Source of the DNA: Pseudofulvibacter geojedonensis
Lineage (GTDB): Bacteria; Bacteroidota; Bacteroidia; Flavobacteriales; Flavobacteriaceae
Reading direction: 5' to 3'
DNA: 64,000 nt
NCBI RefSeq assembly: GCF_042675745.1
Contig: NZ_JBHTJM010000009.1
Span: 1 to 64,000, forward strand
Shown here piece after piece: positions 26,396 through 36,386 of this stretch (position 1 is the stretch's first letter; the number at the start of each line of letters is the position of its first letter). Both the position numbers and the translations under genes were made by a program. Under the pieces are notes generated by a model. The model worked only from the letters and a program-made list of their open reading frames with translations, made no database searches and was not told the origin of the DNA.

Positions 26396-26754
26396 TGCGC
26401 TTCCAATAAGTTTTGAATATCTTTTGGTATAGGCATTTTTTGAAGAGGTGGTACATCTGCTCCTCCGGTATTTCCTAAAGGTACATGGTCAATAAAAGAT
26501 TTCCAACCACCAACAAGTAAACGAATTATCTGTCCAAAAACTTCTTTAATATCATTTTGACGAAATCCAAACTTTAGCATTAACCAATGAGAATATGTGT
26601 GTTCTATTGGATAAGATTGCCCTATAATATGACTTCTTTCTAAATGATACCATGCATCTTTGTGATTACCCAATTTAAGATGTTGTCTATACTTTTTTAA
26701 TTCAATTTCAAAAGCAAGTTTTAAATTTTCTGGTATTGTGGTATTGAATTTCAT
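26392..26754 (-). CDS. DUF3703-family protein
   Basis: A 120-residue soluble protein recognised from the pattern YRQHLKLGNHKDAWYHLERSHIIGQ and HWLMLKFGFR. DUF3703 genes often sit next to metal-resistance pumps, and this one is translationally coupled to the P-type ATPase. The His/Trp-rich sequence hints at metal or ligand binding, but no activity is established. I start it at the ATG at 26754. A 15-bp operator lies upstream at 26793-26807. Confidence 0.7.
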   Translation of the reverse strand: MKFNTTIPENLKLAFEIELKKYRQHLKLGNHKDAWYHLERSHIIGQSYPIEHTYSHWLMLKFGFRQNDIKEVFGQIIRLLVGGWKSFIDHVPLGNTGGADVPPLQKMPIPKDIQNLLEAQ

Positions 26755-26792
26755 GATTTTAAATTTTGTTATAAAATTAGTTTTTAAAATCA

Positions 26793-26807
26793 TGCAATGG
26801 AAGTGCA
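26793..26807. promoter_or_regulatory. Operator-like inverted repeat before the P-ATPase operon
   Basis: TGCAATGGAAGTGCA is one mismatch from the perfect dyad TGCAATGTGATTGCA at 36407-36421, with the same 6-3-6 spacing. It lies about 40 bp before the DUF3703 start. The Fur-family regulator encoded in the same block is the obvious candidate binder. Confidence 0.6.
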
Positions 26808-26874
26808 TTGTTGTCTACTATACTCCACAATGATGCCTGAAAATTTATACTACACTAAAAAAACAGAAAATGGA

Positions 26875-28098
26875 TTAAAAATATGAAGATATTCCAAAAC
26901 TAAAACCACCTAATTTAGCTGGTTCATTGTTCAAAATATCAGTTTGTCTTTGAATCCTGTAATTTAACCTAAATACGGTTTGTTGCGTTGGCCTGAAACT
27001 AATTGCTGGCATAATACTCCAAAGCTCATCTCCTATATTACCACCAGTTTCGTTAAATCTTCCTACATTCCAATCCACATATTCAAATCGGCAAGCCAGA
27101 TTTAAAGTTGCATTGTCCCAACCAAACATATTTTGTTTCAAAACTGGCTGAACTATATCCAGAAACCCTCCATATTGCTTGTCGCCATATTGTTGTGTAT
27201 AGGTTTCAGGAACATCTACATTAACCCAAGCCCATTCGCCTGTAATAAATGTATTGGTTTTTGTTAGAGTTGTGTTATAATCTATGGCAAAGACATTTAA
27301 TCTACGTTTTTCATCCAATACAATACCATCATCTTGAAAGGTGTTATAGATGCCCCCCATATAGGATAGACCAATTTCTCCTAATTTATTATTTCTAATA
27401 GCTATTTTAGCAGTTGTCAAGGGAGTTCCGCTTGCTGATTCCTCAAACCGTTCTGCATTATCTTTAGATGAGGGCAAAAATGTTTTGCTCTGTTCATTAT
27501 CAATAATAGTATCATCAAAACCTCCTGAAAGATAAAGTTCATAACCAAACATCCAGCTATTTTTATAAGTCTTTCCAAAGAATCCAAAACCTGTATTACT
27601 CCATGTCGCTGGTAACATTTGAGTAGCAGAAATTGGGCGGTCTGTGAATTCCCATTTAGGGCCATCATGATTCTGATTAAATGCTCCAATAGGGTTCATA
27701 ATAATACCTCCTCTTAAATTGAATAACGGATGAAATTCAACATCCAAAGAAGCAAATTCAATAGCTATCTCCTTACCTCCTTCTTCAAATTCTATTTCAC
27801 TTAAAAACTTAATTTTCTTTGAAATAGAAGAAGCTACAAATAAAGTCATTCTTCGCATTTGGAATTGATGTCCTTCAGACACACCATCGGTACCTATATG
27901 TTGCCAATTTACTTCTGCATATCCACCTATAGAAACGGGGAGTTTCCCTAAACTTAAAAATGGTCTATTATAGACCGCATCCATATTAAGTTGTTGCTTT
28001 GTACTGTCTATTTGTTGCCTTTTAAATAGCGTAGAATCTACTTGTGCAAATGATATGGTTGATATTAAAGATAATATTGCTATAATTATATGTTTCAT
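26875..28098 (-). CDS. Outer-membrane porin (phosphate-selective-porin-like)
   Basis: A 407-residue protein with a signal peptide (MKHIIIAILSLISTISFAQ). It shows alternating beta strands and a terminal aromatic (GISSYF), as expected for an outer-membrane barrel. The pattern GGYAEVNWQH and FEYVDWNVGRF match OprO/OprP-like porins in Bacteroidota. Substrate is unknown. The ATG overlaps the stop of the Rieske gene (ATGA), which places it in the same operon as the di-heme oxidoreductase and Rieske proteins. Confidence 0.75.
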   Translation of the reverse strand: MKHIIIAILSLISTISFAQVDSTLFKRQQIDSTKQQLNMDAVYNRPFLSLGKLPVSIGGYAEVNWQHIGTDGVSEGHQFQMRRMTLFVASSISKKIKFLSEIEFEEGGKEIAIEFASLDVEFHPLFNLRGGIIMNPIGAFNQNHDGPKWEFTDRPISATQMLPATWSNTGFGFFGKTYKNSWMFGYELYLSGGFDDTIIDNEQSKTFLPSSKDNAERFEESASGTPLTTAKIAIRNNKLGEIGLSYMGGIYNTFQDDGIVLDEKRRLNVFAIDYNTTLTKTNTFITGEWAWVNVDVPETYTQQYGDKQYGGFLDIVQPVLKQNMFGWDNATLNLACRFEYVDWNVGRFNETGGNIGDELWSIMPAISFRPTQQTVFRLNYRIQRQTDILNNEPAKLGGFSFGISSYF

Positions 28099-28529
28099 AC
28101 TTTTTTAAGTGAGATTAAAATATTTTGATTGTCTAACTCTAATTGAAATTTACGTAATGGACTTGATGCTGGTCCGTTGGTTACATTGCCTTTATTATCA
28201 AACTCACTCCCATGTGCAGAGCAAACTAATTTTTCACCATAGGCTGTAACTTCATTCCCTTGATGGGTGCATTGCATATATAAAGCGGTAAAATGGTTTT
28301 CAGAAAACCGAAAAACATAGATAGGGTATTGCAGTTTCGAATTATTTACCACAAGATATTCCAACATTTTTCCGTCTTTTTCAAAACTTGATTGCGGTAC
28401 AAGCAAATTCTCTCCTTCAATTATGGCAGAAATACTTTTGGTAGACACACACCCTTGCAGTAGTGGTGGAAAAATTGTAGTCCCTAAACAAGCAAATCCG
28501 CAAGTTTTGATAAACTCCTTTCGTTCCAT
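28095..28529 (-). CDS. Rieske-type [2Fe-2S] protein, exported
   Basis: A 144-residue protein with an export-type N-terminus with a lipobox-like cysteine (LLQGCVSTK). The Rieske cluster ligands are CTHQG and CSAHGSEFD. Such proteins pass electrons in the periplasm. It lies 2 bp from the di-heme oxidoreductase gene and overlaps the porin gene, so the three probably make one redox/uptake module. Confidence 0.85.
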   Translation of the reverse strand: MERKEFIKTCGFACLGTTIFPPLLQGCVSTKSISAIIEGENLLVPQSSFEKDGKMLEYLVVNNSKLQYPIYVFRFSENHFTALYMQCTHQGNEVTAYGEKLVCSAHGSEFDNKGNVTNGPASSPLRKFQLELDNQNILISLKKV

Positions 28530-28531
28530 GC

Positions 28532-29734
28532 TTACAGTGATTCTAGAAATTTGATTAAATCATCTTTTTCAGTTTCAGAAAGATTCAAGAACTGATTTTT
28601 ACTGTTCTCTGCTTCTCCTCCGTGTAATAAGATAGCTTCTGAAATGCTTCTGGCTCTTCCATCATGTAACAAAAAGTATTGTCCACCTTGCGTGGATTCC
28701 GATAAACCGAGCCCCCAAAGCGGTGGAGTTCTCCATTCTGATGTTAGTGCATTACCTTCAGTATAACCATCATCCAAGTCACTACCCATATCGTGTAATA
28801 AAAGGTCTGTGTAAGGATTAAATTCTTTAAATGAAAGTGCTTCTATAGGAGAATAGCCTGTAGTTAAGGTTGGAGTGTGACAAGATGCGCATTGTATTTG
28901 ATTAAAAAGCGTTTTTCCATTAATAACATTTGGGTCGTTCTGATTTCTGGGTACAGGTGCTTTAAGCGTTTGTAAATAGGCTACCACATCACGAATTGTA
29001 GCATCAGAAACTTCTGGGTCTATTGATAAACCACTATAGGTGTCTATAGGATTAAAAGTGGATGTTATACCCATATCTTCATTATATGCACCAACTGTTT
29101 GGTCTAATAAATCATAAGCCGCAGCCTTTTTTCCAAAACGATGAATATACATTCCATTTTGAGAAATTGCATTAGGGGCTGGGATGACAAAATCCTTAAG
29201 AGGAATCCAATGAGGAACTCCTGAAATACCATCATCATTAGTATCATTAGGGTCTGCCAGTGCCAAAATGTCTTCATCGGTTACAAATTGCAAAAAACCA
29301 AGTCCCGTTACGGCAGGAGGGGTAAATTTTGAAAAGGTTGCCCCATTTGGGATGCTTTCAGGTTCATATCCTGGTAATGACCTATTCTGAAGTTGAGGCC
29401 CTCCCATGTTTAGAAATTGATTACCTGAATTGTCTGACTGTCCAAAGCGTGTGAGCGTAGTGAAGGGGTGCCCTTTTCCATCTCCCGCATGGCAACTAAT
29501 ACAGCTATTAGTATTAAATATAGGCCCCAGACCAGTTGATGACGTAAATACCTCGGCAAATGCTTCATCACCTCTTAAGAATTCAGCTTGCTGTGCAAGT
29601 GTTAATCCTTCCATTTCTCCGTCTAATACGTCTTCAGAATTAGGAAGCATTGGTTCAAAATTGTCACAGGACGCGATTGTAATTGTACAAATTACGTTAA
29701 AAAGTAAAATTTTGGTTTTCATAATCTTGTTCAT
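28532..29734 (-). CDS. Di-heme oxidoreductase (DUF1111, putative peroxidase), lipoprotein
   Basis: A 400-residue periplasmic or outer-membrane protein. A lipoprotein signal ends at C23 (TIASCDN). There are two c-type heme sites, CISCH (78-82) and CASCH near residue 290, plus the SISEAILLHGGEA segment of the di-heme family. Homologues oxidise thiols or reduce peroxides and often accompany iron- or copper-handling genes. The true start could be the internal ATG at residue 5. An inverted repeat at 29777-29796 lies in its promoter region. Confidence 0.8.
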   Translation of the reverse strand: MNKIMKTKILLFNVICTITIASCDNFEPMLPNSEDVLDGEMEGLTLAQQAEFLRGDEAFAEVFTSSTGLGPIFNTNSCISCHAGDGKGHPFTTLTRFGQSDNSGNQFLNMGGPQLQNRSLPGYEPESIPNGATFSKFTPPAVTGLGFLQFVTDEDILALADPNDTNDDGISGVPHWIPLKDFVIPAPNAISQNGMYIHRFGKKAAAYDLLDQTVGAYNEDMGITSTFNPIDTYSGLSIDPEVSDATIRDVVAYLQTLKAPVPRNQNDPNVINGKTLFNQIQCASCHTPTLTTGYSPIEALSFKEFNPYTDLLLHDMGSDLDDGYTEGNALTSEWRTPPLWGLGLSESTQGGQYFLLHDGRARSISEAILLHGGEAENSKNQFLNLSETEKDDLIKFLESL

Positions 29735-29776
29735 TTTGTAAGCAAAAATATATTTATTTAGTCTTACATAAAAATA

Positions 29777-29796
29777 TTTTTAGCTTTATCTAAAAA
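29777..29796. promoter_or_regulatory. Inverted repeat in the promoter region of the di-heme operon
   Basis: TTTTTAG-CTTTAT-CTAAAAA is a perfect 7-bp dyad about 45 bp upstream of the start at 29734. It resembles DtxR/MntR-family sites (TTAG...CTAA), so iron- or manganese-dependent control is possible. The binding protein is not in the window as far as I can see. Confidence 0.5.
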
Positions 29797-29992
29797 AATA
29801 ATTTATCGCAATAAAAACATTATAAATATGACTCTGTTAACTTAAGAAATGTTTGACACTATGATTTTCGATTTATGAATGTATGCTAGCACAAAATATC
29901 TATATCTTTTTAAAAAGATGTTTTTAACCAAACCAAGAAAGTACTTGTCCTTAAAATTTAATTATCATCAAACTACTACAGTAAACATGACA

Positions 29993-30406
29993 TTATCCAC
30001 TACATTTATCGCATATACCTTTTACAACCAAGTTTACATTTTCCGAAACAAAGCCATTAGGTACTTTTATTTGCGGTATTTTATGGTCTGTTAAGCAAAT
30101 GGTTTCATCACAAATATTACAATGAAAATGTAAATGCAAGTCAGTTTCAATCTCACAATTACAATCTTTTTCGCATAAGGCATATTTGGCAATACCTGTA
30201 CCATCGTCTATTTGGTGTACAACACCATTTTCTTCAAAAGTTCTTATCGTTCTGTAAAGCGTAGTTCTATCTGCTTTTTCAAACGCATTTTCAATATCAC
30301 TTAATGTTACCGCGATTTCTTTTTCTGCAAGAAACTTATAAATTAACATACGCATTGCTGTAACGCGTATGTTTTTTGAATTTAATACTTTTTCTATTGT
30401 TTCCAT
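29993..30406 (-). CDS. Fur-family metal-dependent repressor (Zur-like?)
   Basis: A 137-residue regulator. An N-terminal winged helix ends in DRTTLYRTIRTFEENGVVHQ; the C-terminal dimerisation domain has the metal-site HLHFHCNICDETICL and a terminal CDKC motif. The paired CxxC suggests a structural zinc site. The class (Fur, Zur or other) cannot be proven. Its location 2 bp after the efflux adaptor gene, in a Zn/Cd-type pump operon, favours zinc. The likely operators are TGCAATnnnAkTGCA sites at 36407 and 26793. Confidence 0.85.
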   Translation of the reverse strand: METIEKVLNSKNIRVTAMRMLIYKFLAEKEIAVTLSDIENAFEKADRTTLYRTIRTFEENGVVHQIDDGTGIAKYALCEKDCNCEIETDLHLHFHCNICDETICLTDHKIPQIKVPNGFVSENVNLVVKGICDKCSG

Positions 30407-30408
30407 AA

Positions 30409-31614
30409 TTAATGTGAGTGTTCTGCTTCTCCTTTTTTCATTTCTGCAATTAGGTAATAGGCATTATTATAAGCAAACTTGGTATTAACAGGTAACTCTT
30501 CTGAAAAAGTGACTGCTATCCAATCTCCATCTTTTTCTCCAGTCATTACTTCTAAAGGTTTGAATACCCAATTTTCTCCTTCCTTTTCTGCTATAAAAAC
30601 AAAAAATTTATTGCCTTCTTTTATAATAGCACTCTCGGGTAATGCTTTTGTTAAAATGTTTTCAATTTGTATTTTTCCTTGAATATACATACCAGGAATG
30701 AGGTTTCCTGACTTATTTTCAATTTCAGCGTGAACGTGAACCGCTTTAGGATTATCTTCAAAGGTTTTGCTTACCGAGTATATTTCAGCCGACAGCTCTG
30801 AATTTGGTATAGATTGAACACTAAAGGTTATCTTTTGCCCTTGTTTTATTTTATGTACATCTTTTTCAAACACCATAAAGTCTGCATGAACGTGATGGGT
30901 ATTGACAATCTCGAATAGTTCAGTTTGAGGTTCTACATATTGTCCTGTTTTTACCTCAACTTTCTGAATATAACCCTCTATTGGACTACGTAATGGAGCT
31001 TGTTGTGCAATAGTACCGTTACGAACTGATGCTGTATTGATATTTAGAATTTTCAATTGAGCTGCCAAACCATTTACTAATGCCTTTGAACTTTTAAATT
31101 CTGCTTCTGCCTTTTGAAAATTAGCACCGGAACCTACACCTGCATCATATAATTTCTTTTGACGTTCGTGATTTTTCTTTAATAGTTCACTATTGCTATA
31201 AGCGTTTAGGTAATCGCTTTGCAAGGAAATGATGTTTGGGTGGGACAGATAGGCTATTACCTGACCTTTTTTAACCTTATCGCCTTCAATAACTTTTATA
31301 GACATTACGTTTGCGCCTATTACAGACGTAACAGCAGCTTCGTTTTGAGGTGGCACTTCTAATGAACCATTCGCTTCCACATAAGCACTCATATTGCGTA
31401 AACCCAAGGAGTCTATCTTCATTTTTAAGGTTTTGAACTGTTGTTCATTTAGTATTGCCTCCTGTTCTTCGTGATGGTCTTCATTTTCAATTGTTTGTTC
31501 TTCTTTTTCGTGTGAATGCCCATCGTGTTCATTATGATTTTCTATATTACCGCAAGACATCATAAAAAGTATTACGAAAAAAACGGTGATGTATTTATAT
31601 AATATTGTTTTCAT
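30409..31614 (-). CDS. RND efflux periplasmic adaptor (CzcB/CusB-like)
   Basis: A 401-residue lipoprotein (lipobox cysteine in MMSCGNIEN). An unusually His/Glu-rich segment follows (NEHDGHSHEKEEQ, then DHHEEQE), which probably binds metal in the periplasm. A lipoyl-hairpin-barrel adaptor follows (GDKVKKGQVIAYLSHPN; RSPIEGYIQKVEVKTGQYV). It links the inner-membrane pump to the outer-membrane channel. I start it at the ATG at 31614; an earlier in-frame ATG at 31650 would overlap the pump gene. It lies 4 bp after the CzcA-CzcC gene. Confidence 0.9.
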   Translation of the reverse strand: MKTILYKYITVFFVILFMMSCGNIENHNEHDGHSHEKEEQTIENEDHHEEQEAILNEQQFKTLKMKIDSLGLRNMSAYVEANGSLEVPPQNEAAVTSVIGANVMSIKVIEGDKVKKGQVIAYLSHPNIISLQSDYLNAYSNSELLKKNHERQKKLYDAGVGSGANFQKAEAEFKSSKALVNGLAAQLKILNINTASVRNGTIAQQAPLRSPIEGYIQKVEVKTGQYVEPQTELFEIVNTHHVHADFMVFEKDVHKIKQGQKITFSVQSIPNSELSAEIYSVSKTFEDNPKAVHVHAEIENKSGNLIPGMYIQGKIQIENILTKALPESAIIKEGNKFFVFIAEKEGENWVFKPLEVMTGEKDGDWIAVTFSEELPVNTKFAYNNAYYLIAEMKKGEAEHSH

Positions 31615-31618
31615 TTTT

Positions 31619-34600
31619 TTATTGATTAAAATATTGTAATTGAAATGCACTTTTTAAATAGTTAATTAAAGAGTTTTGAGCTTCCAGTTCTGACTTTACG
31701 GCTTCTTTTACCAATTGTGTAAAGGTGATATAATCTATTTCACCCTCCTTATACGCTAACAATGCTCCCGATTTTTGGTCTTTGGTTAATGGTAAAACTT
31801 GTGTTTCGTAAAAACTCCAAGAGGTTTTCCATTTTAAAAAATTTTCTTTTGCTTGAGTATATTGAGATTGTAACTCTTGTTTTTTGAACAACAAATTACT
31901 GTTAGCTATTTCATTATCAATTTTTGCTGATTTTACTCGAGCCCTATTTGAACCTGATAGGAATGGAATAGAAATCCCTGCTTGATAAGTATAAAAGCCT
32001 GAATTACCATTTACTTTTTGTAAACCTCCTTGAAGGTTTAGTTTTGGTAAATTATCTGCTTTAGCCGCTCTCAATTCTGCTTCAGTAACATTAAGTTGAT
32101 TTTCCGAAACAGTAATCATTGGATGCTCATTTACTAATAAATTATTTATTTCTGTAGTTGCAATGTTTTCCAATTTATCGTTCACTGTATAAATTTCGTT
32201 CTCAAACAACCAAAGATTCAACTGCTGAATAGCTATGAGGTAATCTCTGTATGCCTGTGCTTTTTTATTCTGAATCTGAAATACTTGGTTTTTAGCTGCG
32301 GAAAATTCCAATTTTGAAATAGCTTCTACTTCGAAGTTAAGCGTTACTGCTTGCTCAAATTTTCCGTAAATTGAATCGAGCTCTTTGTATAATTGATAGT
32401 TTCTCATAGACTGATAACAATTTGCCCACGCTTTTTTTACTTCCAATTCTATATCCAATTCAGATAATTGTAATGCTTTTTGTGACAATTGAATACGTTG
32501 TTGTTGCAATTTTCGCTTTGCTCCAATTCCAAACAAGTCTATATCTGATTGTCCTATACCAACCGTTGTATAAATTCCCGTTCTATTATTAATTTCTTCA
32601 CCTCCTGTAAAGATTTGAGTAGAACCAAAATCGAATGCGGTAGATTTAAGGTTTTTCTGTTTAGTAATTTCCAATTGTTTTTGTTTTAACAATGGATAGT
32701 TCTTTTTAGATAAAGCAACAGCTTCGTTTAATGTTATTTTAGGTAAGGTATCTATGGCTTGTTGTGCGTTACTTTGTGTTGAAAAACCAAACATTAAAAC
32801 CAATACTGCGGTTGCATTAGCTATTTTTTTGTTTGGTTTAAAGCTAAAGGATTTATTCTCAACCCAATGATATAAAATAGGTAACACAAATAAGGTGAGT
32901 AATGTTGAAGTTAATAATCCACCAATAACAACGGTTGCCAATGGGCGTTGAACTTCTGCACCCGCTGATGCTGAAACTGCCATTGGTAAAAAGCCTAATA
33001 CATCTGTAAATGCTGTAAGCATAATTGGTCGTATTCTTCGTTTTGTACCTTCTAAAATTCTATCCTTTAAATTGGTTATACCTTCTTCTTTTAATTCATT
33101 TAACCCGCTTATCATAACCAAACCATTTAACACAGCAACACCAAACAATACAATGAAACCAACACCTGCTGAAATACTAAAAGGCATATCTCGTAACCAT
33201 AGCGCTATTATACCACCAATGGTAGCCATAGGTATAGCAATATAAATCATTAAGGTTTGCGATAATGATTTTAGAGCAAAGTATATAAGTATAAAAATGA
33301 GCAATAAGGCAATTGGTACAACGGTTAGCAGACGGCTGGTAGCACGTTCCAGATTTTCAAAAGCACCACCGTATCGAACAAAATAGCCTGATGGTAATTC
33401 TAATTGTGTATCTAATTTTTCTTTAATTTCACCTACCAACGATTTCACATCTCGTCCTCTTACATTTATACCAACATAAGTTCTTCTGTTAGTATTATCC
33501 CTACTTATTTGCATAGGTCCTGCTTTATAAGATATATCAGCAACTTCTCGAAGTGGAATTTGCACACCTGAAGGCAAATTGACAAATAGATTTTGAATAT
33601 CTGATATATCCTTACGGTTTTGTTGATTTAAACGAACTACCAAATCAAACCGCTTTTCTCCTTCAAAAATAACTCCTGCTGTACCGCCAGCAAATGCAGA
33701 TTGTACAGTTTGATTTAGTGCATTTATTTGAAGTCCGTATTGTGCTAATTTATCCCTATTGTAATTAATAGTCATTTGTGGTAGTCCCGTTGTAGCCTCC
33801 GCTTTCATATCACCAATACCTTCTGTTCCTGCAATAATTTTAGATATTTCTTCTGCTTTTTGAGACAACACCTCAATATCTTCACCATATAACTTTATGG
33901 CAATATCTTCACGTATACCTTCCAATAATTCGTTAAAACGCATTTCTATAGGTTGGGTAAATTCATAATTTACACCTGGAACAATCTCAACCGCATCTTT
34001 CATTGCTTCAATAAGCTCATCTTTTGTTTCTACTGTGGTCCATTTATCTTTTGGTTTAAGTATTACAAATACATCAGCAATGTCCATAGGCATTGGGTCA
34101 GTTGGTATTTCAGCCACACCAATACGACTAACTATTTTTTCAACTTCTGGGAATTTTGCCTTTACAATTTGCTCAATCTTTGTAGTAGTTTCTATAGTTT
34201 CAGTAAGTGAACTCCCAGGTTTTAAAATTGCGTGAAATGCAATGTCCCCTTCATCGAGCTGTGGGATGAACTCACCTCCCATTCGGGTAAACATAAAAAC
34301 TGTTACGGCAAATAGTGCAACTGCGATTCCGATAATTAATTTACCTTTTAGAAGTGCTCTTTCCAATAAAGGTTTGTACTTGTTTTCAACCCAATACACA
34401 AATTTATCACCATAAGATAATTTATTATTTTTTGGAGGTCTTAAAATCAAAGCAGACATCATTGGAACATAAGTAAGACATAATACCATAGCTCCTAACA
34501 TAGCGAAAATGAAGGTTAGTGCCATAGGCTTGAACATTTTGCCTTCTATACCTTGTAAAGCTAAAATTGGAAGAAAAACAATAAGAATAATAAGTTGACC

Positions 34601-35953
34601 GAAAAAAGCTGCGTTCATCATTTTTTTAGAAGCTGATGCTGCTACTTCATCGCGTTCCTTGACTGTTATTTTTTTCTTTTTAAGTACCTGTGAAGCAATG
34701 AGAAATACCGTAGATTCTACTATAATTACTGCTCCATCTACAATAATACCAAAATCTATAGCTCCCAAACTCATTAGGTTTGCCCATACATCAAATACAT
34801 TCATTAGTATAAATGCAAATAACAGGGATAATGGAATAGTTGAAGCTACAATTAAGCCACCTCTCCAATTACCTAACAAGAAAATAAGTACAAAAATAAC
34901 AATTAATGCACCTTCAATAAGATTGGTAGATACAGTAGAGGTTGTTTTACCTATTAACTTGCTTCGGTCTAAAAGTGGTTCAATAACAACACCTTCAGGC
35001 AATGATTTTTGTATTTGAACCATTCTGTCTTTTACGTTTGCAATCACATCATTAGAATTTGCTCCTTTAAGCATCATCACCAAACCGCCTACAACCTCGC
35101 CTTCACCATCTTGCGTTAATGCACCATATCGTATGGCCGAACCGAATTTTACAGTAGCTATATCAGCAATTGTTATAGGTACATTGTTTATAGTTTTTAC
35201 CGTAATTTTTTTAATATCTTCTAAACTTCTTGCCAATCCTTCTCCTCGTATAAAATTAGCCTGATGGTTTTTTTCGATGTACGCACCTCCAGTATTTTGG
35301 TTATTTGCTTCAAGAGCTTCAAGTACATCTGTAATAGAAATCCCAATTGATTTTAGCTCATTAGGGTCTACTGCGACTTCATATTGTTTTATTTTACCAC
35401 CAACAGCATTTACCTCAACAACACCAGGAACCATAGCCATTTGTCGTTGTACAATCCAATCTTGCATTGTACGTAATTCAGAAATGGAATATTTATCTTG
35501 ATATTCAGGTTTTATTTTTAATGTGTATTGGTATATTTCCCCTAATCCCGTAGAAATAGGCCCCATTGAAGGTTCTCCAAAACCTTCTGGAATCTGTTCT
35601 TTTACTTCGTTGAGTTTCTCTGCCACCAATTGTCTCGGTAGATATGTGCCTATATCATCATCAAATACAATGGTTACTACTGACAGACCAAAACGTGAAA
35701 TTGAGCGGATTTCTTCTACATTAGGCAAATTACTCATTGCTACCTCAACAGGATAGGTTATTATTTGCTCAATATCTTCTGTTCCTAAATTTGGAGATTG
35801 TGTTATTACCTGTACTTGATTGTTGGTAATATCTGGAACGGCATCTATGGGAACTTTAGTCATACTCCAAATGCCTGCTCCAATTATGGTAAGCGTTAGC
35901 AAACCAATAATGAATTTATTATTGATTGAAAAATCAATGATTTTATTAATCAT
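31619..35953 (-). CDS. CzcA-type heavy-metal RND pump fused to a TolC-like outer-membrane factor
   Basis: This 1444-residue protein is a fusion. About 1-1040 is a heavy-metal RND pump: DFGIIVDGAVIIVES near residue 400 is the HME1 (Co/Zn/Cd) signature, and there are two groups of membrane segments with large periplasmic loops. About 1055-1444 is an outer-membrane factor (FGFSTQSNAQQAIDTLPK, then coiled helices of the CzcC/TolC kind with paired repeat units). An internal signal-like stretch at the joint (ATAVLVLMFGFSTQSNAQ) probably threads the second part across. Fusions of this type are known in Bacteroidota. Together with the adaptor it should form a tripartite Zn/Co/Cd exporter. Confidence 0.9.
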   Translation of the reverse strand: MINKIIDFSINNKFIIGLLTLTIIGAGIWSMTKVPIDAVPDITNNQVQVITQSPNLGTEDIEQIITYPVEVAMSNLPNVEEIRSISRFGLSVVTIVFDDDIGTYLPRQLVAEKLNEVKEQIPEGFGEPSMGPISTGLGEIYQYTLKIKPEYQDKYSISELRTMQDWIVQRQMAMVPGVVEVNAVGGKIKQYEVAVDPNELKSIGISITDVLEALEANNQNTGGAYIEKNHQANFIRGEGLARSLEDIKKITVKTINNVPITIADIATVKFGSAIRYGALTQDGEGEVVGGLVMMLKGANSNDVIANVKDRMVQIQKSLPEGVVIEPLLDRSKLIGKTTSTVSTNLIEGALIVIFVLIFLLGNWRGGLIVASTIPLSLLFAFILMNVFDVWANLMSLGAIDFGIIVDGAVIIVESTVFLIASQVLKKKKITVKERDEVAASASKKMMNAAFFGQLIILIVFLPILALQGIEGKMFKPMALTFIFAMLGAMVLCLTYVPMMSALILRPPKNNKLSYGDKFVYWVENKYKPLLERALLKGKLIIGIAVALFAVTVFMFTRMGGEFIPQLDEGDIAFHAILKPGSSLTETIETTTKIEQIVKAKFPEVEKIVSRIGVAEIPTDPMPMDIADVFVILKPKDKWTTVETKDELIEAMKDAVEIVPGVNYEFTQPIEMRFNELLEGIREDIAIKLYGEDIEVLSQKAEEISKIIAGTEGIGDMKAEATTGLPQMTINYNRDKLAQYGLQINALNQTVQSAFAGGTAGVIFEGEKRFDLVVRLNQQNRKDISDIQNLFVNLPSGVQIPLREVADISYKAGPMQISRDNTNRRTYVGINVRGRDVKSLVGEIKEKLDTQLELPSGYFVRYGGAFENLERATSRLLTVVPIALLLIFILIYFALKSLSQTLMIYIAIPMATIGGIIALWLRDMPFSISAGVGFIVLFGVAVLNGLVMISGLNELKEEGITNLKDRILEGTKRRIRPIMLTAFTDVLGFLPMAVSASAGAEVQRPLATVVIGGLLTSTLLTLFVLPILYHWVENKSFSFKPNKKIANATAVLVLMFGFSTQSNAQQAIDTLPKITLNEAVALSKKNYPLLKQKQLEITKQKNLKSTAFDFGSTQIFTGGEEINNRTGIYTTVGIGQSDIDLFGIGAKRKLQQQRIQLSQKALQLSELDIELEVKKAWANCYQSMRNYQLYKELDSIYGKFEQAVTLNFEVEAISKLEFSAAKNQVFQIQNKKAQAYRDYLIAIQQLNLWLFENEIYTVNDKLENIATTEINNLLVNEHPMITVSENQLNVTEAELRAAKADNLPKLNLQGGLQKVNGNSGFYTYQAGISIPFLSGSNRARVKSAKIDNEIANSNLLFKKQELQSQYTQAKENFLKWKTSWSFYETQVLPLTKDQKSGALLAYKEGEIDYITFTQLVKEAVKSELEAQNSLINYLKSAFQLQYFNQ

Positions 35954-36069
35954 AGAAAATATATTAATTCAGTTATACTTTTTCGATAAATGCTTAAATC
36001 GTTAGCAAATCGAATGAAAAAGACCATAAAAGGTCAAAAAAAGGCATAGTTATCCTTTAAAAAACTGAA

Positions 36070-36381
36070 TTAAATCTGGGGCGGTTGAAGTATAGCAGAA
36101 TTAAAATCTTTTTCCAGACCTTTAAAGTGATAAAATACTTCTGTAAAAACATCTATTTTAACAACCATAAAGTTATTAGCCATGAAAGATATTGCATGAA
36201 TGTGACAACATTGACAGCTACAAAAAGGAGAACATAAATCATTATCTATATGTTGGTGACTGCTATCTATATCTTTTGAAATCTCTGTTTCAGCCTTATT
36301 ACAATCAGTATCAATGTCTTCACAAGGCACTAAATTGAGCGCTAAGATATAAATAGATAATAAAAATGTCAAAACTTTCAT
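36070..36381 (-). CDS. DUF6660-type Cys/His-rich small exported protein
   Basis: A 103-residue protein with a signal peptide (MKVLTFLLSIYILALNLVPC). Its metal-ligand-rich middle contains HQHIDNDLCSPFCSCQCC and HIH. I recognise the pattern of DUF6660, found before CzcA/CusA operons in Bacteroidota. It could bind or sense metal in the periplasm. The -7-like box TATCTTTG (minus strand, 36394-36387) lies so close that the mRNA would start almost at the ATG, so translation may be leaderless. Confidence 0.65.
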   Translation of the reverse strand: MKVLTFLLSIYILALNLVPCEDIDTDCNKAETEISKDIDSSHQHIDNDLCSPFCSCQCCHIHAISFMANNFMVVKIDVFTEVFYHFKGLEKDFNSAILQPPQI

Positions 36382-36386
36382 CGATG

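Noticed and set aside
34659..35018. Open frames on the plus strand within the czcA gene
   Set aside because: They are antisense shadows of a long, well-matched coding sequence.
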